Shown here piece by piece: positions 41,442 to 51,993 of a DNA stretch of 64,000 bases. The number at the start of each line of letters is the position of its first letter. The stretch's first letter is position 1. The notes below the pieces were generated by a model that ran no database searches, was not told where the DNA came from, and was given only the letters and a program-made list of their open reading frames with translations. Source of the stretch: Collinsella sp. GTDB taxonomy: Bacteria > Actinomycetota > Coriobacteriia > Coriobacteriales > Coriobacteriaceae. The translations under genes and the position numbers were made by a program. Where the stretch lies: NCBI GenBank assembly GCA_019424905.1, contig JAHYYP010000001.1:78243-142242 (forward strand), given 5' to 3'.

Positions 41442-42530
41442 ATGGCACATCGCTCCGTTATTCCGTTTGGCCCGCAGCACCCAGTACTGCCCGAGCCGCT
41501 TCATCTGGACCTGGTGATCGAGGACGACCGCGTCATCGAGGCAATTCCGCAGATCGGCTTTGTGCACCGCGGACTCGAGAAGCTCACCGAAAAGCGCGAC
41601 ATGCACCAGTTTGGCTACATCGCCGAGCGCATCTGCGGCATCTGCGCCGTGGGCCACAGCTATGGCTATGCCAGCGCCTGCGAGCGCATGCTCGACATCG
41701 AGGTGCCCGGCCGCGCGCAGTATATCCGCACCATTTTGCACGAGCTTTCGCGCATCCACTCGCATCTGCTGTGGCTGGGCCTGCTCGCCGATGCCTTTGG
41801 CTTCGAGGCGCTGTTCTATCGTTCGTGGACGCTGCGCGAGCAGATTCTCAAGATTTTTGAGAGCACGTGCGGTGGTCGCGTGATTCTGTCGATCAACGAG
41901 ATCGGCGGCCTTAAGCACGACATTGAGGACTCCGAGCTGGCGGGTATTGTCCAGACGCTCGATGCCATGCGTCCCGACTACGAGGCCCTGGTGCATACGT
42001 TTTTGGACGACAATAGCTGCGGCGAGCGCCTGCATGGCGTGGGCGTGATCAGCAAGAAGGACGCGCTGAATCTGTCGATGGTCGGCCCGTTCGGTCGCGC
42101 CTCGGGCGTGGATTACGACGTGCGCATGTTTGGCGACGGTGCCTATGCAGGCCTGGCAGCATTTGAGCCCATCGTTGCTACCGACGGCGACTGCTATGCC
42201 CGCTGCCAGGTGCGTTGTGCCGAGGTCACGCAGGCCATGGACATCATCAAGGAGCTTGTGGGCAAGATCCCGCACGACGGTATCGGCGGGCGCACCAAGC
42301 TCACACCGGCCGACGGCGCGCGCGGCGAGGTTGTGATTGAGCAGCCGCGCGGCGAGGCGTACTACTATGTGCGCGGTAACGGCACCAAGAATCTGGACCG
42401 TTTTCGCGTGCGCACGCCGACGTCGCAAAATCTGGCGGGTCTGACGCATGCGTTGCAGGGCGTGCTCCTTGCCAACGTTCCTATGATTATCCTGACCATC
42501 GACCCCTGCATTAGCTGCACGGAAAGGTAG
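41442..42530 (+). CDS. echE: NiFe energy-converting hydrogenase large subunit (NuoD-like, EchE)
   Basis: The catalytic subunit, 362 residues. Both NiFe ligand pairs are present: RICGICAVGH near residue 65 and the C-terminal DPCISCTER. This distinguishes it from NuoD of complex I, which has lost them. No C-terminal extension for a maturation protease is visible: the protein ends at the ligand motif, as in some Ech enzymes. ATG 41442 has the upstream AGGAGGCG. Confidence 0.94.
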   Translation: MAHRSVIPFGPQHPVLPEPLHLDLVIEDDRVIEAIPQIGFVHRGLEKLTEKRDMHQFGYIAERICGICAVGHSYGYASACERMLDIEVPGRAQYIRTILHELSRIHSHLLWLGLLADAFGFEALFYRSWTLREQILKIFESTCGGRVILSINEIGGLKHDIEDSELAGIVQTLDAMRPDYEALVHTFLDDNSCGERLHGVGVISKKDALNLSMVGPFGRASGVDYDVRMFGDGAYAGLAAFEPIVATDGDCYARCQVRCAEVTQAMDIIKELVGKIPHDGIGGRTKLTPADGARGEVVIEQPRGEAYYYVRGNGTKNLDRFRVRTPTSQNLAGLTHALQGVLLANVPMIILTIDPCISCTER

Positions 42531-42537
42531 GCGCGGC

Positions 42538-42879
42538 ATGAGTTTACTGACATTTGCCAAGACGGCCTTGGGCTCTATGGTCAAGCAGCCGGTCACGGTG
42601 TGCTATCCGCAGGAAAAGCTCGCGGCACCCGAGCGCCTGCGCGGGCATATCGTCAACGACATGGACGTGTGCATTTGCTGCGGCATGTGCGCTCGTCGCT
42701 GCCCGGCGGGCGCTCTCGCGGTCGATCGCAAGGGCGGTACCTGGTCGATCGACCCGTATGCCTGTGTGGTGTGCGGCGAGTGCATCGAAAGCTGTCCTAA
42801 ACACTGTCTGACTATGGACACCGCCCGCACCCCAGTCGCAGCGGACAAGACTCCCACGGTAGAAACCAAGCCGGAGTAG
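42538..42879 (+). CDS. echF: Energy-converting hydrogenase ferredoxin subunit (NuoI-like, EchF)
   Basis: A 113-residue electron-input subunit with two [4Fe-4S] motifs, CICCGMCARRCPAGAL and CVVCGECIESCPKHCL. The last gene of the operon, ended by a strong hairpin. No hydrogenase maturation (hyp) genes are in the window, so these must lie elsewhere. Confidence 0.93.
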   Translation: MSLLTFAKTALGSMVKQPVTVCYPQEKLAAPERLRGHIVNDMDVCICCGMCARRCPAGALAVDRKGGTWSIDPYACVVCGECIESCPKHCLTMDTARTPVAADKTPTVETKPE

Positions 42880-42900
42880 CGTTGGAATAGAGCTGGAATA

Positions 42901-42934
42901 GGGGCCGGTGGGGCAAAAATGCCCCGCCGGCCCC
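42901..42934. terminator. Hairpin terminator of the ech operon
   Basis: GGGGCCGGTGGGGC (42901-42914) pairs with GCCCCGCCGGCCCC (42921-42934), one wobble, around AAAAAT. No T-tract follows, so it may be a bidirectional or factor-assisted terminator. Confidence 0.65.
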
Positions 42935-42965
42935 GCGCTTAAACGCGCGGTTGGGCCGCCACGAA

Positions 42966-43119
42966 CAAAACTATGTCGGTTTACTACGAAGAATTCGACA
43001 TTCCCGACCATGACTGCATTTTTCTAAATACTGCAAGCGTTCTACCTGCGGTTTTGCAAACGCGCAATTTACCGTGGTCGAAGGCGGGCGATTCGTCGTA
43101 GTAAACCGACATAGTTTTG
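42966..43119. repeat. 154-bp inverted-repeat element C
   Basis: A 24-bp perfect terminal repeat beginning CAAAACTATGTCGGTTTACT (42966 rightward, 43119 leftward). The AAAACTATGYCGGTTTAC core is shared with element A. The interior has CGACCATGACTGC, a T-rich stretch and GTTCTACCTGCGGTTTTGC, as in A and B. It lies between convergent echF and the response-regulator gene. Confidence 0.86.
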
Positions 43120-43179
43120 AAATGGCATTAAATCGGTAGCAGCCATTTTGCTATGCCGGGGCGGTCGGCCGTTGGGAAA

Positions 43180-43809
43180 TTACCCTCGCAGGTAGGCGAT
43201 GGCGATCTGTGTGCGGTTGCGCAGGCCCATTTTGGCAAGGATTGAGCTGATGTGGTTGCGTACGGTGCCTTCGCCCATATAGGCGGTGGCAGCAATCTCC
43301 TTGTTGTCGAGGCCGCGGGCGATGAGCTCGGCGACTTCGAACTCGCGGTCAGTCAGGCTGACAAAGGCCGCGGGCCGGCGGGTTGCGCCGGCCTCGACGT
43401 CCACCCCATCAAAGTCGACATCCTCGATTGCCTTGCCCTCGAGTACGCGTTTGCCGTCCATGACTTGCGTCAATGCCGGAGGAATGGCGGCGACATCGGT
43501 CTTGATCAGGTAGCCGCGGGCGCCCAGTTTGAGCGCCGACACAATGTACTCGTCATCCGAGAATGTCGTCAGAAACACCACGCGCGCCGAAGGGTCGCGC
43601 TCAAGGATCTCGCGTGCCGCCGAAAGTCCGTCACGCCCCGGCATCTGAATGTCGAGCAGTGCGATATCGGGCGCGTGTTCGGCATAGAGCGAAACCGCAT
43701 CGTTGCCGTTGGCACCGGTGCCCACCACTTCGATCTGCGGCTGGGCGCCCAGGATAATCTTGAGCGAATCGACCACCAAGCGGTCGTCGTCGACAACGAT
43801 GAGCCTCAT
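43180..43809 (-). CDS. NarL/LuxR-family response regulator
   Basis: A 209-residue two-component regulator. The N-terminal receiver has VVDDDRLVVDS (acidic pocket), the phospho-acceptor in ALLDIQMPG and the Thr/Lys switch region (FLTTFSDDEY, GYLIKTD). The C-terminal HTH is LTDREFEVAELIARGLDNKEIAATAYMGEGTVRNHISSILAKMGL. It overlaps the kinase gene by four bases. The adjacent divergent ABC exporter is its likely target. Confidence 0.93.
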   Translation of the reverse strand: MRLIVVDDDRLVVDSLKIILGAQPQIEVVGTGANGNDAVSLYAEHAPDIALLDIQMPGRDGLSAAREILERDPSARVVFLTTFSDDEYIVSALKLGARGYLIKTDVAAIPPALTQVMDGKRVLEGKAIEDVDFDGVDVEAGATRRPAAFVSLTDREFEVAELIARGLDNKEIAATAYMGEGTVRNHISSILAKMGLRNRTQIAIAYLRG

Positions 43810-44951
43810 CGGCTCTCATCTCCTTGCTGTTTGGGAACGGTGGCAAACACGCGCCAGCCGCCGGCGCTGGCACGCGGGCCGGCGGTGAAGGTGCCGCCAA
43901 GCGCCTCGATGCGCTCGCGCATGGAGGCGAGCCCCATGCCCTCCGCGGCGCCGCGGCTGCTTGCTTGGACCCCGCCCGTGCCATCGTCGGTAACGATGAG
44001 CTGGTAAAACGACGGATGCTCCATGCATCGTACAGTGACAGCATGGGCGCAAGCGTGGCGCATGGTGTTGGAGAGCGCCTCGCGTAGGACCGCCGCAAAG
44101 CAGTTGGCGACGTTTGCGGGTGCATGCTCGGCCATAACTTCAAGCTCAATCTGCGGACCGCCGTCCGAGCGCGCGCCTTCGACAATGCGTTCGAGCTGCA
44201 CGGAAAGGTCGACGGCGTTGTCGTTGAGCGCATGGACGCTGGTGCGCACAAGCTGGAGCGCCTCGTCAACCGTGCGTTTGACGTCGGCGAAATCGGCGGC
44301 AACCCTGGGCTCGTCGGCGTGCACGACGCGCAGGGCCTCGGTCTGCAGCGAGGCGCGCGTGAGCTGGTGGCCGACGTTATCGTGGATCTCGCGCGCGATA
44401 CGGGCGCGTTCGGCGAGTGTCGCGAGCTCGACTTCGTAGTCCTGGCGATCGGCAAGGTCGCGGTTGCGCGCTTCGAGCGCGAGAGCTCGTTCCTGCAGCT
44501 CGTCGCGGATGCGGCGCATGCGCTGCTGCTCGCGCTCCAACTGGGCGGTACGTAGCGATAACAAGGTGGCGGCAACTGAAAGGATGGCGGTCAGTAGAAG
44601 CGTTCGGGCGGTGAGCGCGTCGGCGCGTAGGTCCGCGACGAGTGCGAAGACAAAGGCGACGCCAATGCCCAACGCGACCCAAACGTGTTCACGGCGCACG
44701 CGCCGCGCAATGTCATAGAGGGCGAGAGGCGCAAACGGCACAAACGGCGGCGCAAAGACGGCCGCGATGATGTAAGCGTAACTCGCGGCCTTGCTTACAC
44801 GGCGTGTGCGTTCCCCCTTTGCGACCTCGGCCAGCGAGGTGGCGATAACGCCAAGGCAAAACGCCGCGACCAGGCGAGCGTCCACAGCAAGGCCCGTGGC
44901 GGCCGCAATGCAGCACGCCAGAACGATCGATTTGTCGAAAAGCCTGTTCAT
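43806..44951 (-). CDS. Sensor histidine kinase (HisKA_3/DesK type)
   Basis: A 381-residue membrane kinase with about five N-terminal helices, a coiled coil (REQQRMRRIRDELQERALALEARN) and the phospho-acceptor in ARIAREIHDNVGHQLTRASLQ. The ATPase domain has VLREALSNTMRHA (N-box) and DDGTGG / GMGLASMRERIEALGG (G-boxes). ATG 44951 is chosen over an upstream open extension with no SD. It has no large extracellular loop, so it senses the membrane or an intramembrane cue, as LnrJ/BceS-type kinases do; that is inference. Confidence 0.9.
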   Translation of the reverse strand: MNRLFDKSIVLACCIAAATGLAVDARLVAAFCLGVIATSLAEVAKGERTRRVSKAASYAYIIAAVFAPPFVPFAPLALYDIARRVRREHVWVALGIGVAFVFALVADLRADALTARTLLLTAILSVAATLLSLRTAQLEREQQRMRRIRDELQERALALEARNRDLADRQDYEVELATLAERARIAREIHDNVGHQLTRASLQTEALRVVHADEPRVAADFADVKRTVDEALQLVRTSVHALNDNAVDLSVQLERIVEGARSDGGPQIELEVMAEHAPANVANCFAAVLREALSNTMRHACAHAVTVRCMEHPSFYQLIVTDDGTGGVQASSRGAAEGMGLASMRERIEALGGTFTAGPRASAGGWRVFATVPKQQGDESR

Positions 44952-45148
44952 ACGGGTATTGTACGCGAAGCCGCGCGTGGTGGAGGGGCCGCCTGCGCAA
45001 CCGTGACATTCCTCCCGCGCGGCAAAGCGGGGGCGTCGGCGGGCTGCACGGTCAAGCCCCGCACTCGTGACAAAGCTCACTGGCGCGCGCCGGCGACTCC
45101 TGCGATGATGCAATCGTACCGGGCCACAATCAACAGGAGGGCCGCCTC

Positions 45149-46087
45149 ATGACAGACATCGTCCACGTCGAAAACCTCGTCAAGCGCTACGACGATCTTA
45201 TCGCGCTCGATCACTTTAACCTGAGCATCGCCCCCGGCGAGATCTTTGGCCTGCTGGGCCCCAACGGCTCGGGCAAGACCACGTCCATCAACTGTATTCT
45301 GCAGCTGCTTGCCTACGACAAAGGCACCATCGAGCTGTTCGGCGAACCCATGACGCCCGCCCGCTACGACCTCAAGCGCCGCATCGGCGTGGTGCCGCAG
45401 CAGGTGGCGGTGTTCGACGAGCTCACGGTGCGCGAGAACATCGACTATTTCTGCAGCCTCTACGTTAACGACCGCAAGCGCCGCCGTGCGCTGGTGGACG
45501 AGGCAATTGACTTTGTCGGGCTGGGCGACTTTACCAAGTTTCGCCCCGGCAAGCTCTCGGGTGGCCTGGCGCGTCGCCTCAACATTGCCTGCGGCATCGC
45601 GCACAAGCCCGAGCTCATCTTCTTTGATGAGCCCACGGTGGCGGTCGACCCGCAGAGCCGCAACGCCATCCTGGAGGGCATCTGCCGCCTGCGCGACGAG
45701 GGCGCCACGGTGGTGTATACCAGCCATTACATGGAGGAAGTCGAGCAGATTTGCAGCCGCATCATGATCATGGACGGCGGGCGCGTGCTGGCGCAGGGCA
45801 CCAACGACGAGCTCAAGCGCATGATTCAGATGGGCGAGCGCGTGACCGTCGAGGTCGGCGCTGTCGAGCCCGCTACGGTCGAGCGACTGCGCGCCCTCGA
45901 GCACGTGCTTTCGGTCGAGCTGTCCGGCGGCGAGCTCGTCTGCACCTGCGAAGCGAGTCCGCACAATCTGGTCGACATCCTTGACACGCTGCGCGCTGCT
46001 GACGTGGCACTCGGCCGCGTGTGGAGCGAGCCGCCGACCCTCAACGACGTGTTCCTCGAGATCACCGGCCGCGAGCTGCGCGACTAG
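45149..46087 (+). CDS. ABC-2 type exporter ATP-binding protein
   Basis: A 312-residue exporter ATPase with Walker A GPNGSGKTTS, signature LSGGLARR, Walker B LIFFDEPTVAVDP and switch TSHYMEE. The C-terminal extension (VTVEVGAVEPATVERLRALE and onward) is typical of drug or antibiotic exporters such as LnrL/NatA. GAGGG precedes ATG 45149. It is the first gene of a three-gene exporter operon divergent from the two-component genes. Confidence 0.93.
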   Translation: MTDIVHVENLVKRYDDLIALDHFNLSIAPGEIFGLLGPNGSGKTTSINCILQLLAYDKGTIELFGEPMTPARYDLKRRIGVVPQQVAVFDELTVRENIDYFCSLYVNDRKRRRALVDEAIDFVGLGDFTKFRPGKLSGGLARRLNIACGIAHKPELIFFDEPTVAVDPQSRNAILEGICRLRDEGATVVYTSHYMEEVEQICSRIMIMDGGRVLAQGTNDELKRMIQMGERVTVEVGAVEPATVERLRALEHVLSVELSGGELVCTCEASPHNLVDILDTLRAADVALGRVWSEPPTLNDVFLEITGRELRD

Positions 46088-46096
46088 GGGGCAGCC

Positions 46097-47284
46097 ATGT
46101 TCAACACCATCATCACCACGGTCAAGACCCTGCTGCGCCGGCCGAGCACGTGGGTCTGGGGCGCTCTCTTTCCCATCGCGCTTTCCACGATGTTCATGTT
46201 TATGTTTGCGAATCTGAGCTCCGACGGCACGGTCGACCCGGTGCCGGTGGCCGTCGTAGCGGATGAGGCCTGGGACGCCTCGACCTTTAAGGGCGTGGCG
46301 ACGTCGCTCGACGAGGAAAGCGACGACCAACTGCTCGAGATCCACGAGTACGAAGACTTGGCCGCCGCCCGCAAGGCGCTTAAGGCCGGCGAGGTCGCGG
46401 GCATCTATACGGTCGACGATGCGGGCACGCCCAAACTCACGTTGCTTTCGAGCTACGACAGCTCGCGTGCGTCGTCGGTGCTCACCGACCGCAGCATTCT
46501 GGAGACGATGGCAAGCTCGTATACGCAAAATGCCGAGCTCATGTCCCAGATTGCCCAAGACGACCCGGCGGCGCTCGCCGACCCGGAGGCGGTTACGCGC
46601 GCCCTATCGCTCGAGGGTGGCACCCACCGCGTAAGCCTGACACGCATCACGCCCGATGGCACGGTCATCTACTACTACGCGCTCTTTGGTCTGGTGGCGA
46701 TGATGTCTGCCGAGTTTGCCGCCTTGAGCGTCGTCGATCTGCAGCCCAATCTGTCGGGCCTCGGCGCACGTCACTGCGTGGGCGGCCTTTCCAAGACAGC
46801 GTCGCTGGCCGGCATCTTTGTCGGTTCGTGGCTGGTCTCCTTTGCCTCGATGGCAATCGCGATCGGCTACGTGCGCCTGGTCGTGGGCGTCGACTTTGGC
46901 GGGCGCGAGGGGCTGTGTCTGGTGGGCGGTGCCGCTTCCGCGCTTGCCGCCACGGGCCTGGGGCTCTTTGTGGGCACGCTTCCCGTTAAGGGCGGCAAGG
47001 CGTCCAAGTCCGGCATCCTTACGGGCTTTGCTACCACGTGCGCCTTGTTCGCCGGCCTCTACGGCGAGCCGGCGATGGCGCTTGCCGACGACGTCGCCCG
47101 CGCCTGTCCGGCCGAGTGCTGGCTCAACCCCGTCAAGCTTATCTGCGACATGTTCAACCGCCTGTATTTCTTTGAGGACCTGGGCCCCTTTGCCGTTCGC
47201 GCCGGCGCGCTCGTCCTGATGGCGCTGCTGTTCGTTGCCGCCGCCACGCTGATCTTTGGAAGGAGCCGCTATGAGCACCTTTAA
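46097..47284 (+). CDS. ABC-2 type exporter permease, first subunit
   Basis: A 395-residue membrane protein of the ABC-2 family: one N-terminal helix (PSTWVWGALFPIALSTMFMFMFA), a large extracytoplasmic domain of about 170 residues, then five C-terminal helices (YYYALFGLVAMMSAEFAALSV). This matches LnrM/LnrN or YhgE-type permeases. It overlaps the next permease by 14 bases. Confidence 0.88.
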   Translation: MFNTIITTVKTLLRRPSTWVWGALFPIALSTMFMFMFANLSSDGTVDPVPVAVVADEAWDASTFKGVATSLDEESDDQLLEIHEYEDLAAARKALKAGEVAGIYTVDDAGTPKLTLLSSYDSSRASSVLTDRSILETMASSYTQNAELMSQIAQDDPAALADPEAVTRALSLEGGTHRVSLTRITPDGTVIYYYALFGLVAMMSAEFAALSVVDLQPNLSGLGARHCVGGLSKTASLAGIFVGSWLVSFASMAIAIGYVRLVVGVDFGGREGLCLVGGAASALAATGLGLFVGTLPVKGGKASKSGILTGFATTCALFAGLYGEPAMALADDVARACPAECWLNPVKLICDMFNRLYFFEDLGPFAVRAGALVLMALLFVAAATLIFGRSRYEHL

Positions 47285-48476
47285 GACCGCGCTTCGCATG
47301 GCGCTGGCGCACCCGTTCTACCTGCTCATCTATACGGTGTTCATCTCGCTCATGGGCGTATTCATCGCGGCATCGGTGAGCTGGAACTCGTCGCAGCTCA
47401 CCGAGTACAAGCCCTATGATGCCAACGTGATCGTGGTCGATCGCGACGACAGCGACCTTTCGCGTGCGCTTACCAAGCATCTGGGTTCGCGCTTTGAGCT
47501 GGTCACGGGCGTCGACGACGATACGTACGACCTTGCGGACGCGCTTTCCAAGAGCAACAGCGCCAAGGGTAGTGCCGACTGCGTATTCTTTATCCCGGAG
47601 GGGTTTGAGGGCGACCTCGTTGCGGCCGCCCGCGCGGGGGAGTCCCTGCCCAAGCTCGACGTGACCTACGGTGCCGGCACCATGGCGGCGGCGCTTTCGT
47701 CTGCCGAGGCCTCGCGCTGGATCTCGCTCGCGGGCGCTGCGGCCGCACTTGAGCCCGCCGCCTCCAACGGTGACGTTGCCAAGGCCGCCGATCATGCGGC
47801 CGCGAAGCGTGCCAAGGTCGAGATCGAGCAGGTCAAGGTTGACTCGACTGCCGCCGCCACGCTCGAGTCGTACTTCAACTTTGGCGCGTACGCGATTATC
47901 TCGTCGGTCATCGTGTCGGTGGGGCTGGTGTTCTCGGGCATGAACGAGCCCGAGCGCGTGCGTCGTATGGATGCCGGCCCAATCTCCGAGCGCCAGCGTT
48001 CGCTTGCCGTGTTTGCGGCCGCCGCCGTACTCACCGTCTGCATCTGGTTTGTGTCGAGCATGATGGGCGTCGTGGGCTTTGCCGGCGCGGTCGCCGAGGT
48101 CGGCGTGGGGCGTGTGTGCCTGGCACTGGCGGCGACGTTTGCCCTGGCGTGCACGCCGCTGGCCGTTGGCTTTGCGCTTTCGAGTCTGGGTGCGCGCGAG
48201 GAGTTGCTCAACGGTGTGGGCAACCTGCTCGGCATGCTCATGACGTTTTTGGGCGGCGCCTGGATGCCGCTGTCGCTCATGGGATCGGCCGTGCAGACCG
48301 TGGCGCACTTTGTGCCGACATATTGGGTGAACGATGCGATCGGCAAGGCGCTTGCCGCGGACCTGACGTCCGCCGTGCTGGGTGACATCGCCTGCGACCT
48401 GGGCGTCACGGTGCTCTTTGCCGCGGCCATCGCCGCCGTAGGCCTAGCCCTCTCGCGCACCAAATCCCGTGCTTAG
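47271..48476 (+). CDS. ABC-2 type exporter permease, second subunit
   Basis: A 401-residue paralogue of the previous permease. ATG 47271 has the SD AAGGAG and lies within the 3' end of the upstream gene. Topology is the same: helix, external domain, five helices ending VTVLFAAAIAAVGLALS. One ATPase, two permeases and a NarL/DesK-type system together fit a linearmycin-resistance-like (LnrJK/LnrLMN) module; the exported compound is unknown. Confidence 0.88.
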   Translation: MSTFKTALRMALAHPFYLLIYTVFISLMGVFIAASVSWNSSQLTEYKPYDANVIVVDRDDSDLSRALTKHLGSRFELVTGVDDDTYDLADALSKSNSAKGSADCVFFIPEGFEGDLVAAARAGESLPKLDVTYGAGTMAAALSSAEASRWISLAGAAAALEPAASNGDVAKAADHAAAKRAKVEIEQVKVDSTAAATLESYFNFGAYAIISSVIVSVGLVFSGMNEPERVRRMDAGPISERQRSLAVFAAAAVLTVCIWFVSSMMGVVGFAGAVAEVGVGRVCLALAATFALACTPLAVGFALSSLGAREELLNGVGNLLGMLMTFLGGAWMPLSLMGSAVQTVAHFVPTYWVNDAIGKALAADLTSAVLGDIACDLGVTVLFAAAIAAVGLALSRTKSRA

Positions 48477-48482
48477 CCACCT

Positions 48483-48510
48483 GGTCATTTAAGAACGTCC
48501 CCAATGACTA
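48483..48510. repeat. TAGTCATT hairpin family, copy 1
   Basis: GGTCATT and AATGACT arms flank TAAGAACGTCCCC. It lies 7 bases after the permease stop codon. Copies 2 and 3 are at 51991 and 60518. The rest of the gap to 48605 contains a possible promoter (TTTACT with TATGAG) for the next operon. Confidence 0.65.
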
Positions 48511-48604
48511 GTCTGAAATAAATCCCAGGCCTCGCTCCAAAATAGTTCGCCAAGGTTTACTATTACGCTCATAAAGTAGTATGAGGCTAACAATGGGGGA
48601 TAGC

Positions 48605-49318
<714 letters not shown>

Positions 49319-49326
49319 GCGGCGCC

Positions 49327-51993
49327 ATGACACCTCTCACAAAACGTCTCCCGCGCGAGCTGCGCCGCAATATCGGCAAGTACCTGGGCATCTTTTTGCT
49401 TATGTGCGGAAGCATCGCCCTTACCTCGGGCTTTTTGCTCGCAGCGCATTCCATCGGTTGCCTTATCGACGACATGCGCGATGCGTACACGATTGAGGAC
49501 GGCCGCGTGACCACCTCTTTCGAGGCCACCAAAGACCAGCTCAAGGCAGCCGAGGGTGCAGCCGGCGACGTCGGCGGCGTCACGCTCTACAAGAACTTCT
49601 CCATCGACGCCATCATCAAAAAGGCGTCCGGCGACGACGGCACCAAGCGCACGCTGCGCACCTATGCGCACCGCACCAAGGTCGATATCGCGTCCTACTG
49701 TGAGGGCAAGGAGCCCAAGACGGACGATGAGGTGGCAATCGACCGTGTCTTTGCCACCAATAACAACCTGTCCGTGGGCGATAAGGTCGAGCTCGAGGGT
49801 CGCACCTACACCATCTGCGGCATCATGACTCAACCCGATAGCCAGGCGCTGTTCCTCAACAACTCCGACTTTACGGTGAACACCATCACCTATGGCGTGG
49901 CCGAGGTCACCGACGCTGGCTTTGCCGCGCTCGAGGACGTCGGCGGCGCGCCCGCCTACACCTACTCCTTTACCTTTACCGATCGCGACCTCTCCACTGC
50001 GGACCGCATCGATGCGGAGCAGGATATGGTCGAGGCGCTGACCGATGCCGATACGCGCGTGGACGATCTGATCGACGCCGATTCGAATCAGGGCATTGGC
50101 TATGCGCGCGACGACGTGGACGGCGACTCTATGATGTGGATGACGCTGCTCGACATCATCATCGTGATCATGGCGTTCGTCTTTGTGGTCCTTACCGACG
50201 CCACCATCGAGGAGGAGAGCGCCATCATTGGCACACTGCTCGCCAGCGGCTATCGCCGTCGCGAGATCGTGCTGCACTACCTTGCGCTTCCCGCCATCGT
50301 GGGCGTGCTCGCAGCGCTTTTGGGCACTGCGCTCGGCGTTGTGTTCTTTACCGAGCCCATGCGCAGCCTCTATTACGGTTCGTATAGCCTGCCGCCCTTC
50401 CAGGTGTACTGGAGCTGGGAGATCTTTGTGAAGTGCGCCGTGGTTCCCGCCGCCGCGCTCATCCTCATCACGCTGGTGGGCCTGCTTCGCAAAATGGGCA
50501 AGACGCCGTTGCAATTCCTTCGTCACGAGGCGAGCGGCAAATCGGGTACCAAGTGCGGCCTGCAGCTGCCGGAGCGCATGGGTTTTGTCTCGCGCTTCCG
50601 CCTGCGTATCTTCCTGCGCAACCTGGGCAACTTCGCCACGCTCTTCGTGGGCATTGCATTTGCGTCGCTGCTGATGCTTTTTGGCCTGGCGATTCTGCCC
50701 ACGATGACGCACTACGCGGACAACCTGAAGACGAGCCTGGTCGCCGAGCACCAGTACACGCTCAAGGCGCCGCTGGAGCTCGAGGGCACCGCCGAGGAGC
50801 GCGAGCAGTGGTCGGCACTCGAGCGCTTGCAGTCGGTTGACGGCGCGCTGCTAACCGCTGCCCAGGATGCCGATGACGAGCTTGACGACGCGGCCGATGC
50901 GGCGCAGACGGCAGCCGATGCCGCGACCGCATCTCCGTCTGCCGAGAGCCTGACTGCGGCGCAGGATGCGCTTGCCAAGGTCCAGGACAAGAAGGATGCG
51001 CTTTATGCGCGCCTCGATGATCTTGCCGATGCCCTCGGCTGCAACCGTGATGAGGCTATCGACCTGATCGACAAAGCCTCCAAGATTGACACTGACAACG
51101 ACGATATCCACCCGGTCAATACGACCGACAACGGCGCGGGCGCAATCGCACAGGCTGAGAAATACGCCGTTTACCAGCTGCAATACGACCGCGGCGATGG
51201 AAATGGCGAGGAGACGATTTCCGTCTACGGCATTTCAACCGATTCGCGCTATTGGAAAGACCTCAACGTCGGCGATGGGCGCATCGTCTTTGGCGGCGGT
51301 CTGCTCGATAAGTTTGGCTGGAGCGAGGGTCAGAAGGTCATGCTCGGCGACAAGTACGAGGGCGAGCATTATTCCCTTGAGTACGCGGGCAAGGATTGTA
51401 CCTGGGGCTCCAAGTCGGACATGAATATCTATATGAGTATCGATGACTTTAACGAGCTGTTCGACAACGACGCCGCCTACTTTAACGGCTATGTGAGCGA
51501 CGAGAAGCTCGATCTCGATGCTCGTTACTTTGCCGGCGACACCACGCCCGACGACATGCGCGCCGTGGGCGACCAGTTTATCGGCATGATGAGCAAAATG
51601 ATCGGCATGATGGTTGGGCTCGCGGTGTTTATCTTTCTGCTGTTTATGTACCTGCTGACCAAGGCTGTGATCGACCACAGCGCCCGGTCGATCAGCTACA
51701 TGAAGGTCTTTGGCTATCGCGATAGCGAGATCTCGCATCTGTACATCCGCTCGATCACGCTGTGCGTGGTGGCGTCGCTTGTGCTGAGCCTGCCGGTCAT
51801 TATTGGCTCGCTTACGGCCATCTTCCGCTCGATGCTGCTCGCCTACAACGGCAATATCGAGATCTACGTGCCCGCTTGGTCCATGACGGCGTGCGTGGGC
51901 ATTGGCTTTGCGACCTACCTGGTCGTGGCGCTGCTACACACGCGTTCTATCAAGCGCGTGAGCCTAGCCGAGGCCCTTAAAGTCCAAGAGTAG
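49327..51993 (+). CDS. FtsX-like ABC transporter permease with large extracytoplasmic domains
   Basis: A 888-residue permease. An N-terminal helix (YLGIFLLMCGSIALTSGFLLAAH) precedes a first external domain, then FtsX-type helices (MMWMTLLDIIIVIMAFVFVVL). A second external domain carries a coiled coil (QDADDELDDAADAAQTAADA), and further FtsX helices follow (MMVGLAVFIFLLFMYLLTKAV). The duplicated FtsX domain matches the large bacitracin/putative-exporter type. ATG 49327 is chosen; a TTG at 49312 would extend it slightly. Its stop codon is the first triplet of hairpin copy 2. Confidence 0.9.
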   Translation: MTPLTKRLPRELRRNIGKYLGIFLLMCGSIALTSGFLLAAHSIGCLIDDMRDAYTIEDGRVTTSFEATKDQLKAAEGAAGDVGGVTLYKNFSIDAIIKKASGDDGTKRTLRTYAHRTKVDIASYCEGKEPKTDDEVAIDRVFATNNNLSVGDKVELEGRTYTICGIMTQPDSQALFLNNSDFTVNTITYGVAEVTDAGFAALEDVGGAPAYTYSFTFTDRDLSTADRIDAEQDMVEALTDADTRVDDLIDADSNQGIGYARDDVDGDSMMWMTLLDIIIVIMAFVFVVLTDATIEEESAIIGTLLASGYRRREIVLHYLALPAIVGVLAALLGTALGVVFFTEPMRSLYYGSYSLPPFQVYWSWEIFVKCAVVPAAALILITLVGLLRKMGKTPLQFLRHEASGKSGTKCGLQLPERMGFVSRFRLRIFLRNLGNFATLFVGIAFASLLMLFGLAILPTMTHYADNLKTSLVAEHQYTLKAPLELEGTAEEREQWSALERLQSVDGALLTAAQDADDELDDAADAAQTAADAATASPSAESLTAAQDALAKVQDKKDALYARLDDLADALGCNRDEAIDLIDKASKIDTDNDDIHPVNTTDNGAGAIAQAEKYAVYQLQYDRGDGNGEETISVYGISTDSRYWKDLNVGDGRIVFGGGLLDKFGWSEGQKVMLGDKYEGEHYSLEYAGKDCTWGSKSDMNIYMSIDDFNELFDNDAAYFNGYVSDEKLDLDARYFAGDTTPDDMRAVGDQFIGMMSKMIGMMVGLAVFIFLLFMYLLTKAVIDHSARSISYMKVFGYRDSEISHLYIRSITLCVVASLVLSLPVIIGSLTAIFRSMLLAYNGNIEIYVPAWSMTACVGIGFATYLVVALLHTRSIKRVSLAEALKVQE

